From NCBI GenBank assembly GCA_000827205.1, contig KN832555.1:626366-690365 (forward strand): a stretch of DNA of 64,000 nt. Reading direction: 5' to 3'. This document shows positions 12,278-24,046 of the stretch, in pieces. Both the position numbers and the translations under genes were made by a program. The stretch is from Plicaturopsis crispa FD-325 SS-3 (taxonomy: Eukaryota > Basidiomycota > Agaricomycetes > Amylocorticiales > Amylocorticiaceae). The notes under the pieces are model-generated. The model saw only the letters and a list, made by a program, of their open reading frames with translations. It did not search any database and had not been told where the DNA came from. The first letter of the stretch is position 1, and the number at the start of each line of letters is the position of its first letter.

Positions 12278-12659
12278 CAGCATCTGTATGTCCGAATCCT
12301 GGTTTGATAACGCACGAGCGGGTGTATGTTCACGGGCAGCCCCGGGGCCTGCTTAAGGCGTAAACCATAGCTCACAGGCGGTATGCTCTCTCGTGTTGGC
12401 TGAAAGGCTGCGTTAGCTAGAATTTTGAGAATTTTTGTTAGAAAACACTGAAGGAATGGAGGACCGAATGCGTACATACCGAAGGACATGGCCGTTCCGA
12501 AGAAAGAGCAGGTGCTGGGAATTTGGCATTTGCTTATGTAGGTCCCTGGCCAGGCTTCCCCGCATTGCGTATCCGGGGTATTACGTTCACGGTTCCCCGC
12601 ACTGATAACCGGACGCGTGGCTACTTTTTCATTGACCAAGTTTCGATAATAAACACATG

Positions 12660-13043
12660 GCGTGGCGGTAACTTTTAGGCACGCAAAATTCTACCCAAAA
12701 TGTAGCGCGAAAGTTGAGCTTTTAGGTGATGTTTTGGGCATAAAAAAGAATACATTTTGGCACTGCAACATTGGTCCCAAAAGGAAAGAGGGCTGGCCGA
12801 CCAAAATCTTACATTTCGCGCTCGCGAAAGGCTACGGGAGCGCGAAAGGTAATCTTTTGGGGTTAGCCGAGCCTTTCGCGCGCGCAAAATGTAAGATTTT
12901 GGGATCGCTGAAAGGGAAGATTTTGGGTGGCGTCCTGGCGTGCCAAAAGGAAAGATTTTGGGGCCGAAAAATCTTGCCCTACCTGTTTGTTTTTGGCACC
13001 GATTTTGGGTAGAATTTTGGGAGCCCAAAACTTAGCGCCACGC
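12660..13043. mobile_element. Foldback / MITE-like element with nested inverted repeats
   Basis: The ends are inverted copies: 5' GCGTGGCGGTAACTTTTAGG and, reading inward from 13043, GCGTGGCGCTAAGTTTTGGG, both followed by CAAAATTCTACCCAAAAT (about 45 bp arms). A second inverted pair sits inside: 12799-12832 (CCAAAATCTTACATTTCGCG...) against 12867-12901. The interior repeats the words GATTTTGG and AAAGGAAAGA. The whole segment could fold into a long hairpin. No coding capacity is credible; the open frames on both strands arise from the repeats. Flanks read AAACACAT and TTGTGAAAC, with no convincing target duplication, so the superfamily is undetermined. Confidence 0.75.
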
Positions 13044-13499
13044 GTTGTGAAACCTCCTTCCATATCTTTCATTCTCAACAAACGTACGCTGCTTTCTTTT
13101 GGGAATATGGTCCTTGCCTGAGCCATACTCTCTTGTCTAGCACTGGTTGTGCATGCGTAGGATGTGTGCCCCGAGGCCGTCACGACCGCGCTGGTCTGCC
13201 AAACCACGCTTCCGAAGACCAGTACTACTTACGAGGCTTCACGATTGAGAGCCTTGACTTGGATATCGTGTCTCCCACTATCGCTGCATAGCCTCACAGA
13301 CGGAATGCACAGAACCTCCTGTTCTAAACCAGACTCCCGACAATGTTTCGGGCTGTCTCGGATGATATTGTATAATCTGCCAGCCAGCCAGCCAGCTACT
13401 TATAGCGCGATATGAGGCGTAAGTTCTCCTCAGTTTTCCTTTCGCTAATACCCCAGGAGGGATCCCTTCTGTCACTTCACTCGCTTTGGATCGTATAAT

Positions 13500-15803
13500 A
13501 TGCCGGCCTTACTTCCGAAAATCATCTCCCTCGCTGCGCTAGCCGTTTCAATCGGTCCTGCTATAGGTCAGTCTCCAGACTCTCCACGGCTGACGAATTC
13601 AAATATATAAATTAATGTATTTTGTTTCAGCGGACCCCACTGATTGGGTGAATGTCCAATACGCGGTCGGCTCGAAAGCCTCTGTGAATCAGGCCATGAC
13701 ATCGAGTGCGCGCACCTCGATCATCAACGCGGCTGCGTCGACCGCGAAGAAAGGGCCATGGTGTAGGCTCTTGCTTTCTCTGACTCTCTCAGATGATACT
13801 TAAACAATCTCCCGTAGCCGTTACCAATGCTAAGGGATACACGGCTCCCAGCGGAGACCTGCACGATTACCTCAGCTGGGCACCTTAGTGAGTAGTGCAT
13901 CCATTTAATGCGTGTTATATCTTTACCAATACATTTTACTCGACAATTCAGTCATTGGCCGAACTGCAACTGGTGCCCCAGAGGTAAGAACCACCTCGCG
14001 AGCAACTCTACCGGTATCGATGACGGAGATGGAACAGGCCCGGACGACGACCCAGATGCAGATGACGGTGACTCAGAACCAGTTGACATGGACACTGGCG
14101 ACGCACCAGGCCTAGACGCAAGAAAGCGAGCGCTTGACTCTAGAGACGATTTGGCTGCTCCGGATGCACCATCGGTGCCGATACCAGTGGACGACGTGTT
14201 TCCGGCAGTCCCAATCGCCGGACTACCTCCCGTACCAACCGGTCTACCCGACATCCCTGTGGATGACCCAGTCCAGACTACGGAGCAGATAGCACACACT
14301 GGAACGGCCCCCCAGGCGGCCGCAAAGACGACAGGCCGTAGCTCCTGCACCCCATCCCCGACAAAGAGCTTAGCCCCCAGCGCTAGTAAATATCGATCAT
14401 TTTCTTTCGGTTGCAGCGTTAACATATTTTTCTGTTTAGCTTGGACGACATGTCCCTACATAGCCCGCGACGGCAAGGTCAACCCCGACGTTCGCAACCT
14501 CAACGGCGCGGGAGCGATCAACGATGCCGCGCAGTCTATTCTCTACAACGCTGTCACCTACAGCATCCAGCAAACGGCTGCCGCCTCCAAGAACGCCGCC
14601 AGCTTCATCGACGCGTTCTTCCTTGCCTCGGCTACGCGCATGAACCCCAACATGAACTTCGGCCAGCTCATCCGTGGCCCCGGCGCCGACGGCCAGATGG
14701 GCACATTCACGGGCATCTTGGACCTGCGGGGCATTGTCAAGATTGCGAACGCGATCCTGTTGCTGAAAGCGTCCAAGAGCCCTGACTGGACAGCTGCGAG
14801 AGATTCGGGAATGGCTGCGTGGACGAAAGCCTACTCGGGGTGGCTGCAAACAAGCGATATCGGGAAAAGGACGGCGTCTCGTCCGAAGTAAGTCATGAGA
14901 TGGTATCATCTCCATGTACGCTGCTAACTAAACGGTCGTACCTGATAGCAACCACCTGACCTTCTATGTGGCGCAGCTTTCGGCTTTGAAGGTTTTAATC
15001 GGCGATAATGCTGGGTCGAGCTCTGCCGTCCAAGGCTTCTTCAGTGACGCATACCTGGATCAAGTGGCCAAATCTGGAGAGCAGCCTTTCGAGGCCGTGC
15101 GTACTCGTCCCTACCATTACCGCTGCTTCAATCTCGAGGCCTTGATAGTAAGATCTGGGCTCAGCATCACATATTGAATCAAACTAATATGTTCTGTGAA
15201 CAGACGAATGCCAAGATCGGCGACCAACTCGGTCTCAACCTCTGGGCTTCCAAGTCGAAATATGGAGCGACGATACAAACAGCGCTCGACTACACCATGG
15301 CACTGAACCCGAAGGGCGAAGATGTCGCTGAGATCCTCCCGCACGTTGCATCGATCGCCGCTGCATACGGCGACCCCACAGGAAAATACGCCGCATTTTT
15401 GAAGAAGAACCAACCGGGCTACCAAAGCAAGTCCTACTGGTATTACGACCAGACCACCGCATACCAGTCCTCCCCTGCATTCCAAAGCGCGAAGAAGTCG
15501 CGGTCTGTGGAGTGGGCTCGGGATGACGCGACCGGTATGTCTGCTTCGGCTTACGGCCTCACGTTCAAGGATTCATGATTAATTTGATCTGCTTCAGCGA
15601 CACCAAGCAATGCGACACTCCCCGCCGCGGGTGCAGCGGCGCCAGACGCAGCGGACATACCCTTCCAGTGCCCCGGGGTCTTCGACAAAGACAAAGAAGT
15701 AGAGATCTCGGACGGCGTGTTCGTCACTTGCGACCAGCTGAAGCCGTTCTATGAGATCGCTGGAATGCCAGTTGACTCCTCTGCAGCTAAGACTGCTGTC
15801 TAA
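13500..15803 (+). CDS. Secreted alginate-lyase-domain protein
   Basis: Eight exons (13500-13566, 13631-13762, 13818-13887, 13952-14385, 14440-14887, 14949-15147, 15204-15534, 15598-15803) join in frame. The N-terminus MPALLPKIISLAALAVSIGP plus AIA is a signal peptide. Mature sequence begins DPTDWVNVQYAVG. Conserved blocks are HDYLSWAPYHWPNCNWCPRG, CPYIARDGKVNPDVRNLNG, NNHLTFYVAQLSALKVLIGD and RTRPYHYRCFNLEALI, matching the alpha/alpha-toroid alginate lyase family (PF05426; CAZy PL5/PL38-like), with the Asn-His and Arg/His/Tyr motif regions present. Between the Cys-rich block and CPYIARD lies a ~145 residue insert rich in Asp and Pro (14000-14385). The tail carries FQCPGVFDKDKEVEI and two cysteines. 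In wood-decay fungi such enzymes probably act on uronic acid polymers such as glucuronan rather than alginate; the substrate is inferred. Confidence 0.85.
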
Positions 15804-16088
15804 TTTTCTACGTTGCATCATATTATATATTTGCTATAATCTAATAATTGAACCGGCCTTTTCTTTCTCAATTCCTTGTCTACGAAAGTACTAAGCGTCG
15901 CATTTCATTGAACTTCAATTTGAAGGATTTGAAGGCGGCCCGTGGCGCATCCCCGCATACTCGGCAATCAATGCATCAATCTCAAAGGTCCGCCCGCCCT
16001 TGCGGGGTAAATCATAAATGAGCCCAGCTTGAAACTACTTGCCATCTGCCCTACGCTCTGCATACCCGTTATACTACTAGCCCTCGAC
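15804..16088. other. Short intergenic region
   Basis: A/T-rich 3' flank (near 15820-15850) of the lyase gene followed by the MCC alpha promoter. Nothing else seen. Confidence 0.4.
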
Positions 16089-19000
16089 ATGATACCGTCA
16101 AAGCGCTCGGCATCGCGTTCCTTGCGTCACGTTCATGCGCCCCAACACTCGCGACCTAACGCAAGCACCATCCCGTCGCTGCAAGGTCTGCGCACCGCAG
16201 GAGGTCTGGGGCGCACCAGCGCTTCATACGCACGGTCTGATTCGCGTGCATATGGTCAGATACATGGGTCTTTGTCTCGCGGTTTTGCCACTGAGGCTGT
16301 CTCTGGTATGCCTCCTCCGAGTCGCGTTGCATCACGCATACTGAGATAGAGCGCGTCATTACTGTCCGGCAGCTTCACCGAAAACATCGTTTCGGAAGCC
16401 ACACTTCGACAAGATACTGATAGCGAACAGGTGGGCGAGAACTTGAATACCTGAATATCAAGTGCTCAACGGGACGGCTTCATGCAGAGGAGAGATCGCG
16501 TGTCGTGTAATACGCACAGCGCGGAAGCTCGGTATCAAGACTGTAGCGGTATACAGTGAGGTCGATGCCGATGCCCTCCATGTCAAGATGGTACGTGACA
16601 ATTCAGCATATTCCTCTGTGCACTCGCTGAAACAGTGTGCCCTAGGCCGACGAGGCTTTCTGCATCGGGCCTGCACCTTCCGCGGAGAGTTATGTGGGTG
16701 ATGAGTTATGCTCCGTTTCCTGAGCTCTCAGCTAATTACAATGCACCAGCTTCGTATGGATAAAATTGTAGAAGTGTGCCATAGAAGCGGAGCGCAGGTA
16801 TGTCCCTTTCTTCTCTAGGAGGTTTGAATATCAAATCAACGTTTATAGGCCGTGCATCCAGGGTAACTACTCAAGCCCGTCTCTACGAATTGAGCATTGA
16901 ATTTACTGGATCTATTTAATGCTTCCCAAAGGTATGGGTTTCTCAGCGAGAACGCTCAATTTGCAGAGTTGCTCGCAGCAGAAGGAATAGTATTTATCGG
17001 TCCCCCTTCGAGTGCCATCGTAGCAATGGGTTCGAAAAGGTAAGAGGACGCTTCTCAGCTGTTTGTTGCCCACTACTTATTCCGGTTTCTCTACAGTGAA
17101 TCAAAGAATATTATGTCCAGTAAAGCGCCTATCATTTTGCACGTCCATTCACGCATGAACAACGCTCTTTTTAGATGCGGGCGTCCCATGTGTCCCAGGC
17201 TATCACGGTGATAATCAGGATCCCTCCTACCTTTACAAGGAGGCCGAGCGGATAGGCTATCCTGTCCTTATCAAGGCCATACATGGCGGCGGAGGAAAGG
17301 GCATGCGGCGGGTAGACACCGCAGACGAGTTTTACGAGTCGCTAGACTCTGCCAAACGCGAGGCCCTGAAAGGCTTCGGTAACGATATTGTGCTGATCGA
17401 GAAGTACATTGTGCGTCCACGGCACATTGAAGTCCAGGTATTCGCGGACACGGTTGGCGGATGCGTCAGTCTGTGGGAGCGAGATTGCTCTGTACAGAGG
17501 AGAAACCAGAAGGTTATTGAAGAGGTATGTGGAGATTAGCGGATAGAAAACACAGCTGCGTTTACGACCATATCTGCTCACATTGTATCTATAGGCACCT
17601 GCGCCAGGCCTGTCACCCGAACTTCGCGCAGATCTCAGTGCGAAAGCAGTAGCTGCTGCGCAAGCTGTGGATTATGTCGGCGCAGGAACGGTCGAATTCA
17701 TCTTTGACAACGACACGAAACAGTTCTTCTTCATGGAGATGTACGTCTCTTCCTAACACCTGTGTCCTGTATTCCCGTAGCTCACCATGTGCTGTGCAGG
17801 AATACGAGGCTGCAAGTCGAGCACCCCGTGACGGAAATGGTGACCGGGCTTGATCTCGTCGAATGGCAATTAGAGGTCTGTGCTCCTTACTACGCATTCC
17901 ATGCAGTACTAACATGCCTCGACTGTCTAGGTTGCAGTAGGTAATCCCCTGCCTCTTCCGCAAGTCGCTATACCGCTTGTAGGGCATGCGTTTGAGGCAC
18001 GTATTTATGCTGAAAATCCGCGGAACGGTTTCCTCCCCGATTCTGGTCCACTCCTCTATTTATCGACGCCCGCGCCTACCCACACATTTGCGCCTACGTT
18101 GCCTGCAGTCACTCCCAGCCCCACAGAGACGCCCTATCTCCTGAGCCCCGTCCTCGAGACCGTGACGCCGATAGCACCGTCACTGCGATTGGAGCAAGGG
18201 TTCCCCCAAGGCTCGAGCATTGGCGTTTATTACGATCCGATGATTGCGAAGCTTGTCGTTCACGGACGCGATCGCACGGAGGCACTGCGGATGCTTAGGA
18301 AAGGGCTGGACGATTATAAGGTCGTGGGCGTCGCGACGAACGTCGAGTTTTTGCGGACGCTAGCAGGCAATCCTGCGTTCATCGAAGGCGACGTAGAGAC
18401 TGGATTTATCCCCGTATGTGCCTCCGTTCATTCAAAATACCTGGAAAATGCGACCTAATATGCCGTTTATCTCCCAGAAACATTTCGACGAGCTCTTTCC
18501 CGCAATACCCGACCCATCCCCAGAGGTTTTGGTCCAAGCCGCGTTGTTCGTTGCTTTGCGAGACCATCCCGCGAAGGCTTCGAGGCAGTCATCTCCGTGG
18601 GTTTCCTTGATATCGCGCCGCTTCGGAGGCGATACCTACGAACGGCACATCACTCTGCGGCGAGAGGACACGTCGTCCGAGGCCGTCACCGTGCATGTCA
18701 AGGCTGCGTCCGCGGGGCGTTTTGACATTACCGTGCGCACAGGAACTTACACCAAATCATTCGAGTCTGTTCCTGCCCAGCTTATCTCGCCCACTACCCT
18801 CTCCACGACATTGAACTCTCAGTCGTCACAGACGACCATCGTGTCTCAGCCGCCACCGCCTTCCGTCCCGGCATCCCTGTCTCCGGCTACCATGGAGCGC
18901 CTTCATATATTTGACGGCGGTCGGAAGACGACTCTGGTATTGCCGTCACCGGACTGGCTACTCTCGATTGGTGGGGATGTGCTGAACGCTGCGAAGGGTG

Positions 19001-19215
19001 CATTGAAAGCACCCATGCCGAGTCTTGTTGTTGAGGTTCGCGTCAAGATTGGCGACAAGGTCGAGAAAGGTCAGGCTGTCGTGGTGTTGGAGAGCATGAA
19101 GACGGAGACTGTACTACGCGCTGATGCCGCGGGCGTGGTGAAGGCCGTTGGCTGTAAGAAGGGAGAGATGGTCGAAGAAGGGCGGGAGCTTGTCGACATT
19201 GAGGCGGAAGAATGA
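16089..19215 (+). CDS. MCCA: Methylcrotonoyl-CoA carboxylase alpha (biotin-containing) subunit, mitochondrial
   Basis: Biotin carboxylase/BCCP subunit of 3-methylcrotonyl-CoA carboxylase, in mitochondrial leucine breakdown. The ATG at 16089 gives [20 protein letters not shown], an Arg/Ser-rich presequence. Exons 16089-16305 and 16373-16430 lead into [22 protein letters not shown], split by an intron (16431-16487). Then [45 protein letters not shown], the ATP-grasp loop [62 protein letters not shown] and [18 protein letters not shown]. The C-terminal biotinyl domain has [19 protein letters not shown] and [11 protein letters not shown], where K of ESMKTE is the biotin site (most relatives have AMKM or SMKM). 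Ends DIEAEE. The linker around 18780-18900 is Ser/Pro-rich. Many short introns, all frame-consistent. Confidence 0.95.
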
Positions 19216-19369
19216 GCAGGTCATTTAGAAAAGGCAGACGACATCTACCTCGAGTGGAAAGTATTAGTGTACGAGCGGACGACCGAGACATTCAAGGATT
19301 AACTTCAATCTATGAAACGGAGCGAATAAATTATGAATCCTAAAATTACAGACTCGAATGAACATGCAA
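19216..19369. other. Convergent 3' flanks
   Basis: 154 bp between the stops of MCC alpha (plus) and Exo84 (minus). AATAAATTATGAATCC near 19325 is the only A/T-rich polyadenylation-like stretch. Confidence 0.4.
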
Positions 19370-21992
19370 TCATATCATGCCTTCCCTACGAGGCACCGCT
19401 ACCGGCGGGGGACGATTTCCACTTGGACCTGCTGAGCTGCCAGGACGATTGGTGGACCTCGGTGGTGGTGCTGGGCTTCCGCGCACAGTGCGCGGTGGCC
19501 GATTATGTTCGGGCGTACTCGGCGGCACTGCGCGTGGTGACTGCGCAGAGGGTGGCGGAGAGCGTCTCCGTCTCGGCGTGGGGGATGCCAAGGGCGGCAG
19601 ACCAGGGGAAGACGGAACGGGAGGCTGCGGTGTGCGTGAACGACCGGTAGGCGGCGCGGGAGAGCGAATACGAGGTGTCGGTGCTGGTGTCGACGGCTCG
19701 AGGCGCTTTGGCAATTGATGGGCTTTGAAGGAGAATGGGGGTGGCGAACGATCCTTGGGCCTTTCAACTAGCAGCTCGTCAAAGAGGAACCGGAAATCCA
19801 ATCCATATTCTTGTAATAGCTAATGCGTCCGTTAGTGCAGATTATAGAAAGACATTGAAGAAACGATGTGCACACCTTCTTGCTTTGGTTGAGAGTGATG
19901 CGACGAGCATCTTCCACAACTTTCGGGTCAACGTCTGAGCTATAGACCTGCTTGCGGAACATTTCCGCGTAATGTTCGATTTGCTGTTTCGCCCAGTCGA
20001 TGAAGCCTAGATAGCATTCAGCATTTATCAGAAGACACGCCCAAGTAAATACGCACAACTTGCTACTTCATTTTCCTTGAAACTGGCTAAAAACCAATCT
20101 GCAGTATGTTTGATACCGGTGAAGACGACCACAGCTAGATCGTTGATGTACATCCCGATGTGGCCTTCGAAACGGATGGCACGGATGTGTCGACGCATGG
20201 ATTCCGTGCGTGCGTTTAGGAACGTACTGCGCGCAGCTGCGCCCGCGTTAAGACGCAGTAACAAGGATATTATATTTACGACGGTGGATTTGCGATTTGT
20301 GGGTGACGAGAGCGAATGAAGCAAGGAAGTGGTCAGCGAAGTGGTCAAGGGCGTCAGTTTAGCTGCGAGCGGTGGTGTAGTGGAGAGCTTGGCTTTGCCT
20401 GTATCGACAGCATCAGTACAACGGCACCTGTTGGATATGGTTCGAGCTGACCTTGCTCAACCAATGCGACTGCTTCGTCCCATTGTCGTAGGGCGATGGC
20501 AACAGTCAGCTCATCTGCAAATTCGCCCACCCAGCGTGCATCACGCTCAGCCTTGTCTTTCGCACTGCTACCTTCGGCACCTGTTGGTGATAGCGCTGAA
20601 AGCCAATCAGGGACGGCAAGGGTGTTTTCCGGCGTCATAAACGAGTTGCGCTACGGTAGTGTCAGTCAATGCAGGTGAGATAGCCTCAAGAAACTTACAT
20701 CCCCGCCAGCCCAAAGACTCTTGCGTCGCTCGTGTTCTCCTTCACGTTCCTTACGCTTCTTAGCTGCCAACTCCTCCGCTACGCTACGGAACTGGGACAG
20801 CAGAGCCTTCTTATCTGCCGCGTGTTCAGCCCGATAGACATGCGTCTCTTTCCCATGCCGGATTTTGAACACGTTTGTCATGTCTAAGCAAGGCGTCAAC
20901 TTATATCTGGCAGTTCGAATATGGCCAACCTACTGGCAGTATCTTTGGTATCCAGGACGAGCATCTCACTCAGTGGCCAGCATCGCTCTGCCACGAGCTT
21001 TCCGCTTTCAGCGTTGTTACGCCGCCGGCGCCGGCGCGCTACAAGTACAGCGTCGTCGAGAACGACAAACCGGACAGAGTGGTCAATCTTGTATGTTGCA
21101 GCATTGAGCGCCAAAAGACCGTCCATCTCGGTGACCACATGCCGTCCAGCAGTCGTTGGCGCAAATTTGGCGGAGCCTTCAATTTGCGCATGCAATGTCT
21201 GCATTTGGTTTGCGTAGAGAACGCGGAGGTCGGCAACAGAAGAGCGCGTATTGCGTCGGCGTTCTGTGAAACACTAAGCTAAACGGATGGGACACATATA
21301 GGGACGGGAAGGCTTACCGGACACGGAAGCCGACTCGTCAATATGGAGAAGAGAGGGCATGTTTTTCCACTCTGTAAGACTGTCCTTGAGTTCCAGCATC
21401 TCATTTTCGAGAGTGCTGATCTCTTTGGATATAAGGACGAATTCCGCATAGCTGAAAGACACCGTCAGGGAAGAGGACCTTTCTGCGTGAGATAACGCCT
21501 ACTTTTTGAACACGTTTCGTTGCAAGTCCACTGCAGTATCTTCTTTGGAAGCCCGGAGAGAAGACTGTAAGGTCTTGAGTTCCGACTCAGTCGAGTTTGC
21601 GAGCTTCACTTTGAGGTCTGCACATCCTCTCGGTAACGGGTCGATGAAGCTCTTCCCTAGTAGTACTCACAAGCATCCGGATCGAAATCTTCTTTGTCCA
21701 AGATTCGTTTATCGGAAAGCCGTGGGTCCTCCTTTACGGGCCCACGATCCTTGACAACCTCATCCTGCTCCCGCCCAGGACGTGCGTCCATGACAGGGAG
21801 GCTTGGCACGGCAGGAATGTTGACATCCGTGGGCGCAGAGATATCGGCATATCGCATTGACATGCGCTTCTTGATTTTGTCGTCGATACGCGATTTGCGC
21901 GCGTCTCTGGTAGGTTTCGCCAGCTTGGTCCCCTGCCGTTGCGGCTTGGCGGGCGATGGCGCAGAGGACTTCCGAGTGCGCAGCGATTGCAT
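19370..21992 (-). CDS. EXO84: Exocyst complex component Exo84
   Basis: Subunit of the octameric exocyst that tethers secretory vesicles at growth sites. Starts at 21992 with MQSLRTRKSSAPSPAKPQRQ, a basic disordered leader. Then the coiled-coil Vps51/Exo84 region: DLKVKLANSTESELKTLQSS, NYAEFVLISKEISTLENEML and EWKNMPSLLHIDES. A PH-like domain follows (MDGLLALNAATYKIDHSVRF, VVLDDAVLVARRRRRR, NVFKIRHGKETHVYRAE), then KALLSQFRSVAEELAAKKRK and the helical C-terminal domain (WVGEFADELTVAIALRQWDE, FIDWAKQQIEHYAEMF). The final ~130 residues (19370-19790) are a Pro/Ser/Arg-rich tail with several SPxP repeats. Several GT-AG introns separate these. Divergent with the Skt5-like gene, 260 bp away. Confidence 0.87.
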
Positions 21993-22253
21993 GGTGACCT
22001 ATGCCGATATAAAGGGTCTACGCTGAGTTGTAGGTGCGGGTGTAAAACAGGAGCCTAGCCCGCTTGTCCTATACCGAGTGCATAAGTAGGTTAGACCACA
22101 ATCTCAGCTAATTTCATTGATTATCCGACGCCCTACCGGTCGTTCTCTATATCGGCAAGATACGTTCAAGATAGCAGGTCGCTGTCTACGCCTGTTGCAA
22201 GCAATAGTTTAGACAAGCAAAGCAATTGTTGAAAGTGGTGGACAAGAGCAGAC
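21993..22253. promoter_or_regulatory. Short divergent promoter, EXO84 / SKT5-like
   Basis: About 260-360 bp (depending on the Skt5 start) separate the starts of two genes for polarised secretion and wall synthesis. The interval is pyrimidine-rich with no TATA-like box that I would defend. Shared regulation is inferred from arrangement only. Confidence 0.45.
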
Positions 22254-24046
22254 GTGCAACGCGTGCAGTGGATTCAGAAGGCGGATCCGGAGATTTACGC
22301 AGGTCGTTCGGACTTTCTTACATATGACGGCGCCTTGTCGACGACCGCCATGTACGCTCCCCAAGCTCAGTCTCGCCCTTCATCTTTCCATCCAAATGGC
22401 GATGGCCAGCCCCGGTCATCCTCGGGTGGCTCAAGAGATTTTCTAGGGAACGATTTTTCTTCGTCGCTAGATGCGCAATACGATATGCGGCCGCCTCGCC
22501 AGTCGAGGAATCTTCCGCCAACACCACCACAGCAGCAGCCAGAGCAGTACGACGAGGACGAGGGGGAAGATGAGCAGGTTCCGCCATCGCCGCCAGAGCA
22601 CGATGGCGATGACTTTTTTACCTCGCAAAATAACAACGGCAATGGCTATGCAGACTACCAGCAATCGGGTACCCGGTCGGTAGCAACACAGTCCATTCGC
22701 GCCCCATCTCCACCACCTGGACCTCTCCTAGATCACTCTCATCTACGGCCGGGCAACCAGGCCTCCCTTCTATCCCATGAACGCACCCTCGAACTCTATC
22801 GCGCAAATGCCAAGAAGACACAGGACCCTGACCTCCAATTCGAATTCGCAGTCTTTATGATTGACGCATCAAAGTCCCTCCCCATTCCAGCCCTCACAGC
22901 CGGGAATGTCATCGAGGTTGAGCGTGCAACAGAGAAGCGTGAAGACCTCGTGAAAGAGGCCACCTCCCTCCTTAAACGTCTCGCCGACCGTGGCCATCCT
23001 GCCTCACAGTACTTCCTCGCGGACTGCTACGCAAATGGTATTGGAACCGTGAAGAACCGACAGGATTTCGACCGCGCATATCCATTGTTCGTGCTTGCAG
23101 CGAAGCATGGTCACCCCGACGCGGCATACCGCGCCGGGACGTGCTGCGAGAATGGCTGGGGCTGCCGTCGCGAGTCCGCCAAGGCGCTGCAATTTTTCAA
23201 GAAAGCTGCAGCGGCGTTACATCCTGGGTCGATGTACCGACTCGGAATAGCGGAGCTCAATGGAGAGTTGGGTCTTTCGAAGCGGCCAAGGGAAGGTGTG
23301 AAGTGGCTGAAGCGCTCCGCCGAGCATGCTACGGCAGAGTTCCCCCATGCGCTACACGAGCTTGCACTGCTGCACGAACGCGGAATAGACAACGTCGTCT
23401 TCGTCGACTACGAATATTCAACGGAATTGCTTGCGCAGGCGGCGGAGCTAGGCTACGCGCCGTCTGCGTACCGCCTCGGCGAATGTTACGAATACGGGAA
23501 AATGGGGTGTCCTCAAGATCCCGCATTGTCGATCCACTACTATGTTCGTTCTATCCGTCGTACCGATGTGTTCTATGCTTACCACCCAATAGAATATTGC
23601 CGCACAGCAGAACCATCGGGATGCCTGTTTCGCATTAACGGCGTGGTACCTCGTAGGCTCGCCGGGAGTTTTACCACAATCTGATACGGAGGCGTTCCTA
23701 TGGGCAAAGAAGGCTGCTGACGCAGGTCTCGCAAAGGCCATGTATGCAATTGGATACTTCTTGGAGGTCGGAATCGGTACACCTGCCAATATGCCCGAGT
23801 AAGAAATCATCTTATCATGCCCTTTACTGTATCTCATTTCCCCCCTTCAGAGCCATCTCGTATTACAAGCGCGCTGCCGATCTAGGTGACAAACGTGCAG
23901 CACAGCGGCTGAAATCGTCACCCAATGCGCCTTTACCGCAACCCGGCGGTCCTGGATCAATACTGCGTAGAGATGGTGGCGATTCTGCTTCCGCATCTGG
24001 ATCTGGGAAGAGCGGGGGGAAAGACAAGGACTGTGTCATTATGTGA
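22254..24046 (+). CDS. Skt5/Chs4-like chitin synthase activator, Sel1 repeats, C-terminal CAAX
   Basis: Exons 22254-23543, 23593-23798, 23851-24046. The N-terminal ~170 residues are Pro/Gln/Glu-rich and disordered. From ~residue 180 (LLSHERTLELYRANAKKTQD) come Sel1-type tetratricopeptide repeats: ADRGHPASQYFLADCYANGI, AAKHGHPDAAYRAGTCCENG, AALHPGSMYRLGIAELNG, AAELGYAPSAYRLGECYEYG, NHRDACFALTAWYLVG and DAGLAKAMYAIGYFLEVGIG. The protein ends GKDKDCVIM, a CAAX box that would be farnesylated, as known for yeast Skt5/Chs4, which brings chitin synthase III to the bud neck. Codon 22254 is GTG; the first in-frame ATG is 22350, so either translation starts at 22350 or a short upstream exon supplies the ATG. 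Confidence 0.87.

Noticed and set aside
12662-13207. Open frames of ~115 codons on both strands in the foldback element
   Set aside because: Both strands translate to repeats of the same few words (KILG, FWGRKI) created by the inverted repeats; no start context, splice pattern or domain.
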